39,616 nt of DNA from Anaerolineae bacterium (GTDB taxonomy: Bacteria > Chloroflexota > Anaerolineae > DTLA01), in contig JARYMK010000006.1 of NCBI GenBank assembly GCA_029907165.1, positions 1 to 39,616 of the forward strand. The letters are read 5' to 3'. Under the pieces are notes generated by a model. That model was not told where the DNA came from and ran no database searches. It saw nothing but the letters and a program-made list of their open reading frames with translations. The translations under genes were made by a program, and so were the position numbers. This document shows positions 23,387-31,242 of the stretch, piece after piece (position 1 is the stretch's first letter; each line of letters starts with the position of its first letter).

Positions 23387-24934
23387 TTGGATTCGCCCAG
23401 GGGGGATGTTCGGGGCCTGGGGTTGGCCGTCATCCTGATCGTGTATGTGCTGACGGCGGGCCTGTATGCTCTGCGCACGCCCCTGTGGCAGAATCCGGAC
23501 GAGCCCGCGCATTTCAACTACATCCGCTACATCTGGGAGGAGCAGCAACTGCCGGTTCTCCAGATGGGCGACTACCCGCACGCCTACCTGGAGGACATCA
23601 AGGCGCGTCGCTTCCCCCCGGACATGAGCATCGCCCCCATCCGCTACGAGTTCCACCAGCCGCCGCTGTACTATCTGATCGCCGCGCCGGTGTACGGCCT
23701 GGCAGGGAGCATCCCGCTGACGACGGGGGCGCAGGGCGTCATCGCGGCCCTAGGCGCGCCGACGAAGTGGGGATGGCCCCTGCCCGCCCAGGTCATGGCG
23801 CTGCGGTTCCTGTCCATTGCCTTTGGCGTGGGGTTCCTGGTCATCTGCTACCGGCTGGCGCACCTGATCTTCCCCGACGACCACCTGCTGGCACTGCTGG
23901 CGACAGGCTTCGCCGCCACCATCCCGATGCATGTGGCGATGAGCGCGGCGGTGAACAACGACAGCCTCGCCAACCTTCTGCTCGCGCTGGCGGTGCTCCT
24001 GATGCTCAAGGCTATGCGGGCCGAAGGCTCGCGCGCCGTGAGGACGTGGGTGTGGACGGGCGTGGTTGCGGGCTTGGCGATGCTCGCCAAATCCTCAACC
24101 TACGTGGCGATTCCCCTGGCGCTCGCGGCAATCGCGATGACCCCGGGACGGAGCGCCCGCTCGCTCGCGGTTCGCGCTGTGATGGTCTTCGGGCCGGCGC
24201 TCGCGCTGAACCTGCCCTGGTACATCCGCAACGCGGTGGTGTACGGTGGCGTGGACGTGCTGGGGCTTCAACGCCACGGTGAAATCGTGCTGGGCCAACC
24301 CACGACGGCGGAATGGGTGGCTCGGATGGGCCGGGGCGGCCTGGCGCGGGAGTTCATCGCCACCACGTTCCGCAGTTTCTGGGCGCAGTTCGGCTGGATG
24401 GGCGTCCTGGTTGATCAGCGCATCTACCAGGCGCTGGCGCTGGTGTCCCTGCTGGCGGTGGCCGGGCTGTGCCTGTTCCTGCTGCGGGCCGCGGCCAACC
24501 GGGGGATGCTGTCGGGGTTCCGGTGGAAAGCCCTGGGGCTTCTGGCGTTGTGGCTGGGCCTCACGGGCGCGGCCTACCTGTGGTACAACGCGCAGTTCGT
24601 GCAGCACCAGGGGCGCTACCTGTTTCCGGCGATGCCCGCCATTGCCCTGGGGATGGCGCTAGGCGTGCGCGAGACGTTCCGACCCACGCGAGCGCGGTTC
24701 CTGGCGCTGGTCAGCGCGCTGGGCATTGCCGCCAGCCTGGCGATGGTGGCGTTCACGGGCCGCGCGTTCAAGACGCTGTCGCTGCTGCTGGGGCTGTCGG
24801 CGCTGGGGTACGTCGTGATCTGGTGGCTTGGCCCCAGGCGGTCGTGGATATGGCATGTGGCCGCCTATGCGCTTTTCGTGGCGCTGGACTTCATTTGCCT
24901 TTTCGGCTATATTGTTCCATACTTCACAGGCTAG
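23387..24934 (+). CDS. DUF2142/GT39-like polytopic membrane protein
   Basis: About 515 residues with roughly 11-12 TM helices. The extracytoplasmic loop after the first helix has LWQNPDEPAHFNYIRYIW and YEFHQPPLYYLIAAPVYG. The last third has QFVQHQGRYLFPAMPAIALG. These are hallmarks of DUF2142 proteins and of GT-C mannosyltransferase/ArnT-like enzymes that use polyprenyl-phosphate sugars. It may therefore use the product of the upstream ALG5-like enzyme. GGGAGG sits 7 bases before TTG at 23387; the tracked ATG at 23357 is an alternative with a weaker SD. Confidence 0.82.
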   Translation: MDSPRGDVRGLGLAVILIVYVLTAGLYALRTPLWQNPDEPAHFNYIRYIWEEQQLPVLQMGDYPHAYLEDIKARRFPPDMSIAPIRYEFHQPPLYYLIAAPVYGLAGSIPLTTGAQGVIAALGAPTKWGWPLPAQVMALRFLSIAFGVGFLVICYRLAHLIFPDDHLLALLATGFAATIPMHVAMSAAVNNDSLANLLLALAVLLMLKAMRAEGSRAVRTWVWTGVVAGLAMLAKSSTYVAIPLALAAIAMTPGRSARSLAVRAVMVFGPALALNLPWYIRNAVVYGGVDVLGLQRHGEIVLGQPTTAEWVARMGRGGLAREFIATTFRSFWAQFGWMGVLVDQRIYQALALVSLLAVAGLCLFLLRAAANRGMLSGFRWKALGLLALWLGLTGAAYLWYNAQFVQHQGRYLFPAMPAIALGMALGVRETFRPTRARFLALVSALGIAASLAMVAFTGRAFKTLSLLLGLSALGYVVIWWLGPRRSWIWHVAAYALFVALDFICLFGYIVPYFTG

Positions 24935-24960
24935 GCGGCGTGTTCGGCGGAGGTGGGGCG

Positions 24961-25314
24961 ATGGGCTTCTGGGAGCGCGTGCTGAAGAGCCTGACGGGTG
25001 GCAAGGGTGTTGCCGACCCCATGATCTACTGGGTGTACGTGCGGTGCGAGAAGTGCGGCGAGCCGCTGAAGGCGCGCGTGGACCTGCGCAACGAATTGAG
25101 CGCCGAATTTGGAGAACAGCGCGAGGACACGGTTTACACGACGCGTAAGGTCATCATCGGGAGCGGGCGGTGCCATGCGCCGGTGGAAGTGCGGCTGACG
25201 TTTGACTGGCGGCGCAACCTGCTGCGGCGCGAAATCTCCGGCGGCGCGTTTCTCACGGAAGCCGAATACCAGGCTGAAATCGGCCGTCAGAACTCATCAG
25301 GGGAGTCTTTGTAA
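24961..25314 (+). CDS. small conserved CxxC protein, unknown function
   Basis: The 117-residue protein has a YVRCEKCGEPLKARVDL knuckle and a later RCHAPVEV, so it could bind zinc with CxxC plus Cys/His. The C-terminal half is beta-rich and ends GGAFLTEAEYQAE. GGAGGTGGGG precedes the ATG. It lies 26 bases after the DUF2142 gene and directly before the PRPP synthetase gene (2-base gap), suggesting cotranscription. I do not recognise a named family. Confidence 0.8.
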   Translation: MGFWERVLKSLTGGKGVADPMIYWVYVRCEKCGEPLKARVDLRNELSAEFGEQREDTVYTTRKVIIGSGRCHAPVEVRLTFDWRRNLLRREISGGAFLTEAEYQAEIGRQNSSGESL

Positions 25315-25316
25315 CG

Positions 25317-26291
25317 ATGCCTCGTATTCAGAACAATGCAAGAGGGGAGCGGAAGCAAATCTGCGTGTTCAGCGGCCAGGCGCATCGGGTGCTGGCACTG
25401 GAAATCTGCGAGAACCAGGGGATTCCGCTGTCCCCGTCGGTTACCCGCAAGTTCAGCAACGACAACTTGTACGTCCAGTTGCAGGACAGCGTCCGCGAGA
25501 AGGACGTCTTCATCATCCAGCCGCTCACGTATCCCGTGAGCGACAACCTGGTGGAACTGCTCCTGCTGCTGGATGCGGCGCGGAGCGCGTCGGCCGGGCG
25601 CGTTACGGCGGTGATCCCGTACTACTCGTACAGCCGTTCGGACAAGAAAGACGAGCCGCGCATCTCCATCGCGGCCAAGCTCATCGCCGACCTCATCCAC
25701 ACGGCGGGTGCCAACCGCGTACTTACCATGACGCTCCACTCGCCGCAGGTGCACGGCTTCTTCCAGATGCCGGTGGATCACCTATCGGCCCATCCGGTCC
25801 TGGCCTCGCACTACCGCAAGAAGGACCTGTCCAACACGGTCGTCGTCGCGCCCGACATGGGCCACGCCAAGCGTGCTTTCGCCTTCGCCCGCAATCTGGG
25901 AGTTCCCGTGGCCGCCGGGACAAAGAAACGCCTGACCGACGAAACGGTGCACATTGAGACCATCATCGGCGACGTGCGGGGCAAGCGCGTCATCCTGTTT
26001 GACGACGAGGTGGCGACGGCAGGTTCGGTGATAGAGGCGGTGGCGCGGCTGCGGGAGATGGAGGTTACGGACGTGAGCCTGTGCTGCACCCACGGGGTTT
26101 TCTCCGGCCCCGCGATTCCGCGGCTGCTGGCGACGCCGGAGATTCACGAAATCGTTACGACCAACACCGTTCCCATACCACAGGAGAAGCGCATCAAGGA
26201 CATGCAGGTGCTGTCGGTCGCGCCGCTGTTCGCCGAGGCGATCCATCGGATTCACACTGGACAGTCCATGACGACGCTGTTTGAGTATTAG
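25317..26291 (+). CDS. prs: ribose-phosphate pyrophosphokinase homologue
   Basis: The 324-residue protein has the tandem phosphoribosyltransferase-fold layout of PRPP synthetase. It contains KFSNDNLYVQLQDSVREKDV, YYSYSRSDKKDEPRISIAAKL, HSPQVHGFF, VVVAPDMGHAKRA, the flexible-loop region TKKRL and the PRPP loop VILFDDEVATAGS. PRPP synthetase makes PRPP from ribose 5-phosphate and ATP for nucleotide, His and Trp synthesis. Several usually invariant residues differ (FSDGE is FSNDN; DDmiDTAGT is DDEVATAGS), so it may be a divergent paralogue. GGGGAG precedes the ATG. Confidence 0.88.
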   Translation: MPRIQNNARGERKQICVFSGQAHRVLALEICENQGIPLSPSVTRKFSNDNLYVQLQDSVREKDVFIIQPLTYPVSDNLVELLLLLDAARSASAGRVTAVIPYYSYSRSDKKDEPRISIAAKLIADLIHTAGANRVLTMTLHSPQVHGFFQMPVDHLSAHPVLASHYRKKDLSNTVVVAPDMGHAKRAFAFARNLGVPVAAGTKKRLTDETVHIETIIGDVRGKRVILFDDEVATAGSVIEAVARLREMEVTDVSLCCTHGVFSGPAIPRLLATPEIHEIVTTNTVPIPQEKRIKDMQVLSVAPLFAEAIHRIHTGQSMTTLFEY

Positions 26292-26301
26292 GGGGCGTGG
26301 A

Positions 26302-26937
26302 TTACACTCCGTGCCGCCCGCCGCTACCCTGCGGTGCAGCGCCCGCGCCCTCGGCCTGCTGAATAGCCCGCGCCACCGCCGCGCCGAGGGCCCGCGCCCG
26401 CTCCAGCCACACCTCGTCGTTGCGTGCGCCCTTGCCCGCGTCGGCGTGGGGGATGAACAACTCGCCCACCGGCTCCACGCGGGCATCGTGGAAGAACAGG
26501 CGGATGGGCAACAGCGCGGCGGACGGGTCTTCGGTGGTGTCGCTGACCAGGATGATGCCGCCCTTCTTTACCTTCTCCAGGCGGGGTGTGAACACCGCTT
26601 TGCCGTCGGGGTCGCGCTCAATCCACGTGAGGCAGTTGGCGCGGTCTATCACGCGCTTCAACTGGGCGCTGACCGTGCCGTAGTAGATCGGCGAGCCGAT
26701 GATGATGCCGTCGGCGTTTTCCAGCACCTCGTAGATTTTCTGCATGTCGTCAAAGAAGAAGCAGTGATTGGGCGCTGGGTGCTTGGGACACGCCTGGCAA
26801 GGGCGAATGTCCATTTGGTTGAGGTGGAGGATTTCGGTGTCAGCGTCCAGCGAGGCCGCGCCTGCCAGGGCTTCGCGCACCAGCGTATCGGTGTTCATCT
26901 TAGGCCGAGGGCTCCCTACAAGGCCGACGATGCGCAT
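26302..26937 (-). CDS. flavodoxin-fold NAD(P)H-dependent FMN reductase/iron-sulfur flavoprotein-like
   Basis: The 211-residue protein starts RIVGLVGSPRPKMNTDTLV, the FMN-phosphate loop of the NADPH-dependent FMN reductase family. CQACPKHPAPNHC, DDMQKIYEVLENADGIIIG and SPIYYGTVSAQLKRVIDR follow. The Cys motif resembles the cluster-binding region of iron-sulfur flavoproteins but has only three Cys, so a cluster is doubtful. The tail is rich in Gly/Ala. Start moved to ATG 26937, where GGGAGAG is upstream. It lies 10 bases from the end of the convergent prs gene. Confidence 0.85.
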   Translation of the reverse strand: MRIVGLVGSPRPKMNTDTLVREALAGAASLDADTEILHLNQMDIRPCQACPKHPAPNHCFFFDDMQKIYEVLENADGIIIGSPIYYGTVSAQLKRVIDRANCLTWIERDPDGKAVFTPRLEKVKKGGIILVSDTTEDPSAALLPIRLFFHDARVEPVGELFIPHADAGKGARNDEVWLERARALGAAVARAIQQAEGAGAAPQGSGGRHGV

Positions 26938-26967
26938 GTTTCTCTCCCATCCCTGCACCGAGAAAGA

Positions 26968-26994
26968 GAAAACGAGGCGACGGGCCTCGTTTTC
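26968..26994 (-). terminator. Rho-independent terminator of the TraR/DksA gene
   Basis: GAAAACGAGGC and GCCTCGTTTTC form a perfect 11-bp stem with a 5-base loop. On the minus strand a pyrimidine-rich T run follows. It begins 23 bases after the TraR/DksA stop. Confidence 0.8.
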
Positions 26995-27016
26995 TGGTCG
27001 GGGAACGCGCGGCGGG

Positions 27017-27385
27017 CTACTCGCGCGAGATGCGCGCTGCCGCCTGCCGCTCCAGTTCCTGCTTGCACTTCAGGCACAGCGTCGCCGTAGGCATGACCTT
27101 GAGGCGGGCCGGGTCAATGGGCTGGCCGCAGCGCTCACACAGGCCGTAGTCGCCCCGCTGGGTCATCCGAAGCGCTCGGTCTATCTCGGACAGTTTGTTT
27201 TCCAGGCTGCGAATCAGGGAGGCGATCTTCTCGCGCTCCCAGATATCGGGATCGCCCTCCTCGGGGGATGTCTCCAGGTCATAGGTCATCCCCTCGCGGA
27301 GGCGTGCGATGTTGGTCAGGGTTTCCTCGCGCTCTCGCTGGAGCCGTTCGCGAATCTCCTGCACATTTACCCGTACCTGGGTCAT
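27017..27385 (-). CDS. TraR/DksA-type C4 zinc-finger protein
   Basis: The 122-residue protein has a long amphipathic N-terminal helix region (VQEIRERLQREREETLTNIA) and the C-terminal zinc finger CERCGQPIDPARLKVMPTAT followed by CLKCK. This is the DksA/YteA pattern; such proteins bind the secondary channel of RNA polymerase, or act in sporulation-like or stress regulation. The acidic coiled-coil tip of true DksA is not obvious. ATG at 27385 follows AAAGGAG with 7-base spacing; the ATG at 27391 would be too close. Promoter TTGACC-17-TATAAG and a strong terminator make it a single-gene unit. Confidence 0.9.
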   Translation of the reverse strand: MTQVRVNVQEIRERLQREREETLTNIARLREGMTYDLETSPEEGDPDIWEREKIASLIRSLENKLSEIDRALRMTQRGDYGLCERCGQPIDPARLKVMPTATLCLKCKQELERQAAARISRE

Positions 27386-27419
27386 ATCCATACTCCTTTC
27401 CTGCGGCGAGGTGTGCATA

Positions 27420-27448
27420 CTTATAGCATCTTTCGCGCGCTGGGTCAA
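27420..27448 (-). promoter_or_regulatory. promoter of the TraR/DksA gene
   Basis: On the minus strand, TTGACC (27443-27448) and TATAAG (27420-27425) are 17 bases apart, 34 bases before the chosen ATG. Confidence 0.7.
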
Positions 27449-27565
27449 TGAAGTGGGGTGGGTTTACGAGGCGCCTGTTGGGCGTTGTGGACATTCGTCT
27501 CCAGAAATCGCGGTTTTTCTCCAAAAAACACGATTTTCCTCTCGTTTTTGCGTACCTATGCTCAT

Positions 27566-27594
27566 TTCACCCGCGCCGCACGTTCTGCTATAAT
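27566..27594 (+). promoter_or_regulatory. promoter of the ruvB-queH genes
   Basis: A perfect TATAAT at 27589-27594 has a weak -35 TTCACC at 27566-27571 (17-base spacer). It lies 30 bases before the ruvB ATG. Confidence 0.6.
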
Positions 27595-27624
27595 GGGAGG
27601 TACCTGTCAACGAGGAGCAAATCC

Positions 27625-28650
27625 ATGCGTGAGCGCATCACGTCGGGCAAGCCGCAGGCCCAGGATCGCACTGTGGACGCAGACCTGCGGCCCAAACGAC
27701 TGTCCGAATACATCGGCCAGGAGCGGCTGAAGGAGAACCTGCGCATCTTCCTGAAGGCGGCCAAGGGCCGCGGCGAGCCGCTGGACCATGTGCTGTTCTA
27801 CGGCCCCCCCGGCCTGGGCAAGACCACCCTGGCCTACATTATCGCCAACGAGATGGGCACCAACCTGAAAATCACATCGGGCCCCGCCATAGAGCGTCCC
27901 GGTGACCTGGCGTCCATCCTCACCAACATGAGCAAGGGCGATGTGCTTTTCATTGACGAGATTCATCGCCTGGGCAAGGCCGTGGAAGAAGTCCTGTACC
28001 CGGCGATGGAGGACTTCGCGCTGGACATCATCGTCGGCAAAGGCCCCTCGGCCCGCAGCGTGCGCCTGAAGCTACCGCGCTTCACCGTCGTGGGCGCGAC
28101 CACCCGCCTGGCGCTCATGACCTCGCCGCTGCGCGGACGGTTCGGCGTGGTGTACCGGCTGGATTTCTACGACCTGGCGGCGATGGAGCAGATCGTTACC
28201 CGTTCCGCCGCGATTCTGGGCGTGCGGCTCAGCCCGGAGGGGGCGCGGGAAATCGCCCGCCGGTCCCGCGGGACTCCCCGCGTGGCCAACCGCCTGCTGC
28301 GGCGCGTGCGCGACTTCGCCGACGTGCGGGCGCAGGGCGAAATCACGCTGGACGTGGCCCGCGAGGCGTTGAGCCTGTTGGACGTGGACGACCTGGGCCT
28401 GGACGAGGTGGATCGCCGCGTGATTCGCACCATCATTGAGAAGTTCGGCGGGGGGCCGGTGGGCCTGGACACCATTGCCGCGTCCATCAGCGAGGAGCCG
28501 GATACCATCATGGACGTCTACGAGCCGTACCTGCTGCAACTGGGCTTCCTGGAGCGCACCTCGCGGGGGCGAGTCGCCACGCGCCGCGCCTACGAACACC
28601 TGGGCATCCCCTATCCCGCCGACACGGCCCAGCAGCCGGGATTGTTCTGA
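27625..28650 (+). CDS. ruvB: Holliday junction branch-migration helicase RuvB
   Basis: The 341-residue protein has typical RuvB length and order. N-terminal [19 protein letters not shown], Walker [13 protein letters not shown] (about 59-70), Walker [13 protein letters not shown], sensor [18 protein letters not shown] (arginine finger) and a winged-helix C-terminus ([36 protein letters not shown]). It drives branch migration with RuvA, which is not in the window. ATG 27625 has CGAGGAG upstream; the tracked start at 27448 adds 59 unlikely codons. It is translationally coupled to the next gene by a one-base overlap. Confidence 0.97.
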   Translation: MRERITSGKPQAQDRTVDADLRPKRLSEYIGQERLKENLRIFLKAAKGRGEPLDHVLFYGPPGLGKTTLAYIIANEMGTNLKITSGPAIERPGDLASILTNMSKGDVLFIDEIHRLGKAVEEVLYPAMEDFALDIIVGKGPSARSVRLKLPRFTVVGATTRLALMTSPLRGRFGVVYRLDFYDLAAMEQIVTRSAAILGVRLSPEGAREIARRSRGTPRVANRLLRRVRDFADVRAQGEITLDVAREALSLLDVDDLGLDEVDRRVIRTIIEKFGGGPVGLDTIAASISEEPDTIMDVYEPYLLQLGFLERTSRGRVATRRAYEHLGIPYPADTAQQPGLF

Positions 28651-29396
28651 TGGGCAAGGTCATCGTCCTGGACGCGGAAGGGAGGCAGGTCTCCTTCACG
28701 TCCGAGAAGAAAGCCGAGCGCCTGCTCCAAGAGGGCAAGGCGGTTGAGGTGAGCCGCGACCCGTTCACCATCCGCATCGCCCGCGTCGTGGACTTGCCCG
28801 CACGAGAGGAGCCGCCCGCGCCCGCACTTCCGGGCGAAGGCAAGCGCATCCTGCTGCACATCTGCTGCGGGCCGTGCGGAACGTACACTATCCAGCGCCT
28901 GCGCGACTTGGGGTTCTCCGTTACGGGCTACTGGTACAATCCGAATATCCACCCGTTTGCCGAGTACGAACTGCGGCGAGAGACCCTGCGCGGGTACGCG
29001 GAGCAGGTGAGCCTGCCCGTCATCTGGTACGAGACCTACGACATGCCACTGTATTTCCGCCAGGTCGCGGGGCACGAGGCTTTCGGCGAGCGGTGCCGCA
29101 TCTGCTATCGGCTGCGGCTGGAGCAGACGGCGCGAGCGGCGCGCGAGGGCGGCTTTGACGCCTTCACGACCACGCTGCTCATCAGCATCCACCAGGACCA
29201 GGAGGCAATTCGCCAAATCGGCGAGGAGGTGAGCGAGGCCATCGGCGTGCCGTTCTTCTACGAGGATTTCCGTCGTGGCTGGTCGGAACGGGGCCGCATC
29301 GCCAACGAGTATGGCCTGTACAAGCAAAACTATTGCGGGTGCCTCTACAGCGAGTGGGAGGCGGCCCGCGCGCGTGCGACCAAGAGGACCCGTTGA
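28650..29396 (+). CDS. queH: QueH-type epoxyqueuosine reductase with N-terminal PLMP/RRXRR-like domain
   Basis: Residues about 70-248 match QueH (DUF208), the non-B12 epoxyqueuosine reductase that finishes queuosine in tRNA. Visible are LLHICCGPCGTYTIQRLRDL, GYWYNPNIHPFAEYELR, RCRICYRLRLEQTA, STLLISIHQD-like TTLLISIHQDQEAI and YKQNYCGCLYSEWEA, with the paired cysteines that hold the Fe-S and metal sites. The first 45 residues are an extra domain (KVIVLDAEGRQVSFTSEKKA, LLQEGKAVEVSRDPFTIRI). Its layout resembles the PLMP/RRXRR domain known from the N-termini of IscB and HNH proteins. The ATG overlaps the ruvB stop. Confidence 0.88.
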   Translation: MGKVIVLDAEGRQVSFTSEKKAERLLQEGKAVEVSRDPFTIRIARVVDLPAREEPPAPALPGEGKRILLHICCGPCGTYTIQRLRDLGFSVTGYWYNPNIHPFAEYELRRETLRGYAEQVSLPVIWYETYDMPLYFRQVAGHEAFGERCRICYRLRLEQTARAAREGGFDAFTTTLLISIHQDQEAIRQIGEEVSEAIGVPFFYEDFRRGWSERGRIANEYGLYKQNYCGCLYSEWEAARARATKRTR

Positions 29397-29459
29397 GGGC
29401 AGCGTGCCGCGTTTGGCCCGCGCAGCCCTCACACCAGAACGTTTCTAGGAGGGGTTGGA

Positions 29460-30362
29460 TTGGAGACTTTCATATTTGCTGCGCTGGTGATCCTGTTCCT
29501 CATCGCCTTGCTCGCGTCGGCCATCAAGATCGTGCGCGACTACGAGAGGCTGGTGGTGTTCCGCCTGGGCCGCTGCATCGGCGAGAAGGGGCCTGGGTTC
29601 GTCCTGCTGATTCCCATCGTGGATCAGCCGACGAAGGTGGATTTGCGCGAGTCGTACCTGCAGATTCCCCACCAGACCTGCATCACCAAGGACAACGCGC
29701 CGATTTCCATTGACTTCCTCATCTACTGGAAGGTCATCAACCCGACGCTGAGCGTGCTCCAGGTGCGAGATTTCGCGGGCGCGTCGGCGGGAATTGCCAC
29801 GACGACCTTGCGCGCGGTCATCGGCGACATCCTGCTGGATGACGTGCTGGCGAGGCGCGAGGAGATTAACCATATCCTGCGCGTGAAACTGGACGAGGTA
29901 ACCGAGCGTTGGGGCGTCAAGGTTACGACGGTGGAGATTCGCGAGATTGAGCCGCCGCGCGAGGTGCAGACCGCCATGAACCGCCAGATGGCCGCCGAGC
30001 GCGAGCGCCGCGCCATGGTTACCGAGGCCGATGGCAAGCGCGAGTCCGCCGTCAAGGTGGCCGAGGGCGAGAAGCAAGCCGCCATTCTCCGCGCCGAGGG
30101 CGCCAAGCAGTCAGCGATTCTCCAGGCAGAAGGCGATCGACAGGCTGCCATCCTCCGCGCCGAGGGGTTCTCGCTGGCCCTGGAGAAGGTCTTCAGCGTG
30201 GCCAAGGGCGTGGACAGCAAGACCATGAGCCTGCAGTACCTGGACGCGCTGCGGAGCCTGGGGGCGAGTCCCGCGACCAAGTTCGTGCTCCCGATGGAGT
30301 TCACTCGGTTGCTGGAGCCGTTCGTGGGCCACGCGGAGAAGGCCGCGAAGGCGGAGGAGTAG
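29460..30362 (+). CDS. SPFH/Band 7 (slipin-like) membrane protein
   Basis: The 300-residue protein has one N-terminal TM helix (about 3-22), then a Band 7/SPFH domain: KIVRDYERLVVFRLGRCIGE, KVDLRESYLQIP, DNAPISIDFLIYWKV, RAVIGDILLDDVLARREEIN and TTVEIREIEPPREVQ. A coiled coil of repeated AEGxxQAAILRAEG units follows, then a C-terminal LEPFVGH. Such slipins oligomerise at the membrane and organise lipid microdomains or proteases. The usual partner NfeD is not beside it. TTG at 29460 follows AGGAGGGG; the track shows it as M. Confidence 0.9.
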   Translation: METFIFAALVILFLIALLASAIKIVRDYERLVVFRLGRCIGEKGPGFVLLIPIVDQPTKVDLRESYLQIPHQTCITKDNAPISIDFLIYWKVINPTLSVLQVRDFAGASAGIATTTLRAVIGDILLDDVLARREEINHILRVKLDEVTERWGVKVTTVEIREIEPPREVQTAMNRQMAAERERRAMVTEADGKRESAVKVAEGEKQAAILRAEGAKQSAILQAEGDRQAAILRAEGFSLALEKVFSVAKGVDSKTMSLQYLDALRSLGASPATKFVLPMEFTRLLEPFVGHAEKAAKAEE

Positions 30363-30382
30363 GCCGCGCGCGCAAGTGTGCC

Positions 30383-30418
30383 CCTCACCCTAACCCTTTC
30401 CCAGTGGGAGAGGGGACG
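30383..30418. repeat. dispersed CCCTCACCCTAACCC repeat
   Basis: CCCTCACCCTAACCCTTTCC then CAGTGGGAGAGGGGAC forms a hairpin-capable element. It is the second copy of the family at 12308-12335 and lies 20 bases after the SPFH gene stop. Confidence 0.65.
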
Positions 30419-30448
30419 CTGCTTCGCTCCTTGCAGGTCGGGACTCGG

Positions 30449-30495
30449 TAGGGGCAGGGCTCAGGCCTGCTCCTACGCGGGGGGCTGGCCCCGCG
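30449..30495. repeat. two adjacent hairpins (GTAGGGGCAGG...CCTGCTCCTAC and GCGGGG...CCCCGC)
   Basis: GTAGGGGCAGG (30449-30459) pairs with CCTGCTCCTAC (30467-30477) with one G-T wobble. Next to it, GCGGGG (30478-30483) pairs with CCCCGC (30490-30495). They fill the gap between the SPFH gene and tRNA-Ser and could end transcription from either side. Confidence 0.5.
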
Positions 30496-30521
30496 CGGGC
30501 CGACGCATGGAAAAGAAGAGG

Positions 30522-30608
30522 CGGAGGGAGTGGGATTTGAACCCACGGGGCATTTCTGCCCACGCGTTTTCGAGACGCGCGCATTCGGCCGGACTATGCT
30601 ATCCCTCC
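30522..30608 (-). tRNA. tRNA-Ser(CGA)
   Basis: An 87-base class II tRNA folds on the minus strand. Acceptor GGAGGGA/TCCCTCC with G73, D stem GCA/TGC, anticodon stem CGCGT/ACGCG with loop CTCGAAA (anticodon CGA, reading UCG). A long variable arm GGGC-AGAAAT-GCCC and T arm GTGGG-TTCAAAT-CCCAC complete it. The 3' CCA is not encoded. It starts 10 bases after the tadA stop on the same strand, so the two are probably on one transcript. Confidence 0.95.
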
Positions 30609-30618
30609 GCGTAACCAA

Positions 30619-31080
30619 CTATTCGGTTGTCGTGCGCAGTCGGGCGAAGAAGCGGGCCAGGATGGCCGCGGCTTCCTCGGCCAGCACGCCGCCGGTTACC
30701 TCCACCCGATGGTTGAGCAGCGGCGACGCCGTCAGGTTGAGCACCGAACCCGCTGCGCCTGCTTTGGGGTCGGGCGCTCCGTAGACCAGACGTGGCAGCC
30801 GCGCCTGCACCATCGCGGCGGCGCACATGGCGCACGGTTCCAAAGTGCAGTAGAGCGTAACGCCGACGAGCCGCCAGCCGCCCAGCACGCGGCTGGCCTG
30901 TTGCAGCGCGATCATCTCGGCGTGGGCGGTTGGGTCGCGGCGGGTCTCGCGCAGGTTGTGCCCCCGCGCGATGATGACCCCGTCGCGCACGGCCACCGCG
31001 CCCACCGGCACTTCGCCCTTGTCAAGGGCGAGTAGCGCCTCTTGCAGGGCCTCGCGCATGTACCGTTCGTCGTCGCTCAC
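30619..31080 (-). CDS. tadA: tRNA-specific adenosine deaminase TadA
   Basis: The 153-residue enzyme converts A34 to inosine in tRNA-Arg(ACG). Motifs: YMREALQEALLALDKGEVPV, the zinc/catalytic THAEMIAL (HAE), TLYCTLEPCAMCAAAMVQAR (PCxxC) and RLVYGAPDPKAGA. The tracked 580-residue ORF is a read-through shadow. The real start is GTG at 31080, only 7 bases after a TATAAT, so the message may be leaderless; ATG at 31059 is the alternative but has no SD. The tRNA-Ser gene follows 10 bases downstream. Confidence 0.93.
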   Translation of the reverse strand: MSDDERYMREALQEALLALDKGEVPVGAVAVRDGVIIARGHNLRETRRDPTAHAEMIALQQASRVLGGWRLVGVTLYCTLEPCAMCAAAMVQARLPRLVYGAPDPKAGAAGSVLNLTASPLLNHRVEVTGGVLAEEAAAILARFFARLRTTTE

Positions 31081-31087
31081 TGTCCCT

Positions 31088-31116
31088 ATTATACGAGCAA
31101 TGCGGTCTGTGGGCAA
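31088..31116 (-). promoter_or_regulatory. promoter of tadA (possible leaderless transcript)
   Basis: On the minus strand, TTGCCC (31111-31116) and a perfect TATAAT (31088-31093) are 17 bases apart. The GTG start begins 8 bases after the -10 box, about where transcription should start. Confidence 0.7.
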
Positions 31117-31124
31117 ATCATTTG

Positions 31125-31223
31125 TATCTCTGCGGTGCAAGGTGAATCTTACTGCAGAGGCGCAGAGAGCGCGGAGAGAATCTGAAAATCGCTTCTGTGC
31201 CCTCTGTGTCTCTGCGGTGAAAC
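31125..31223. repeat. dispersed CGCAGAG-type repeat, longest copy
   Basis: TCTCTGCGGTGCAAGG, then CTGCAGAGGCGCAGAGAGCG, a short centre, and CTCTGTGTCTCTGCGGTGAA form a nearly 100-base composite of direct and inverted units. It lies between the divergent tadA and OGG1-like genes. Confidence 0.75.
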
Positions 31224-31242
31224 CCCTCGTAAGGTGCAAAGA

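Noticed and set aside
31125-31223. Possible CRISPR array from repeated CGCAGAG units
   Set aside because: Units are about 9 bases with no unique spacers of constant length, and no cas genes are present.
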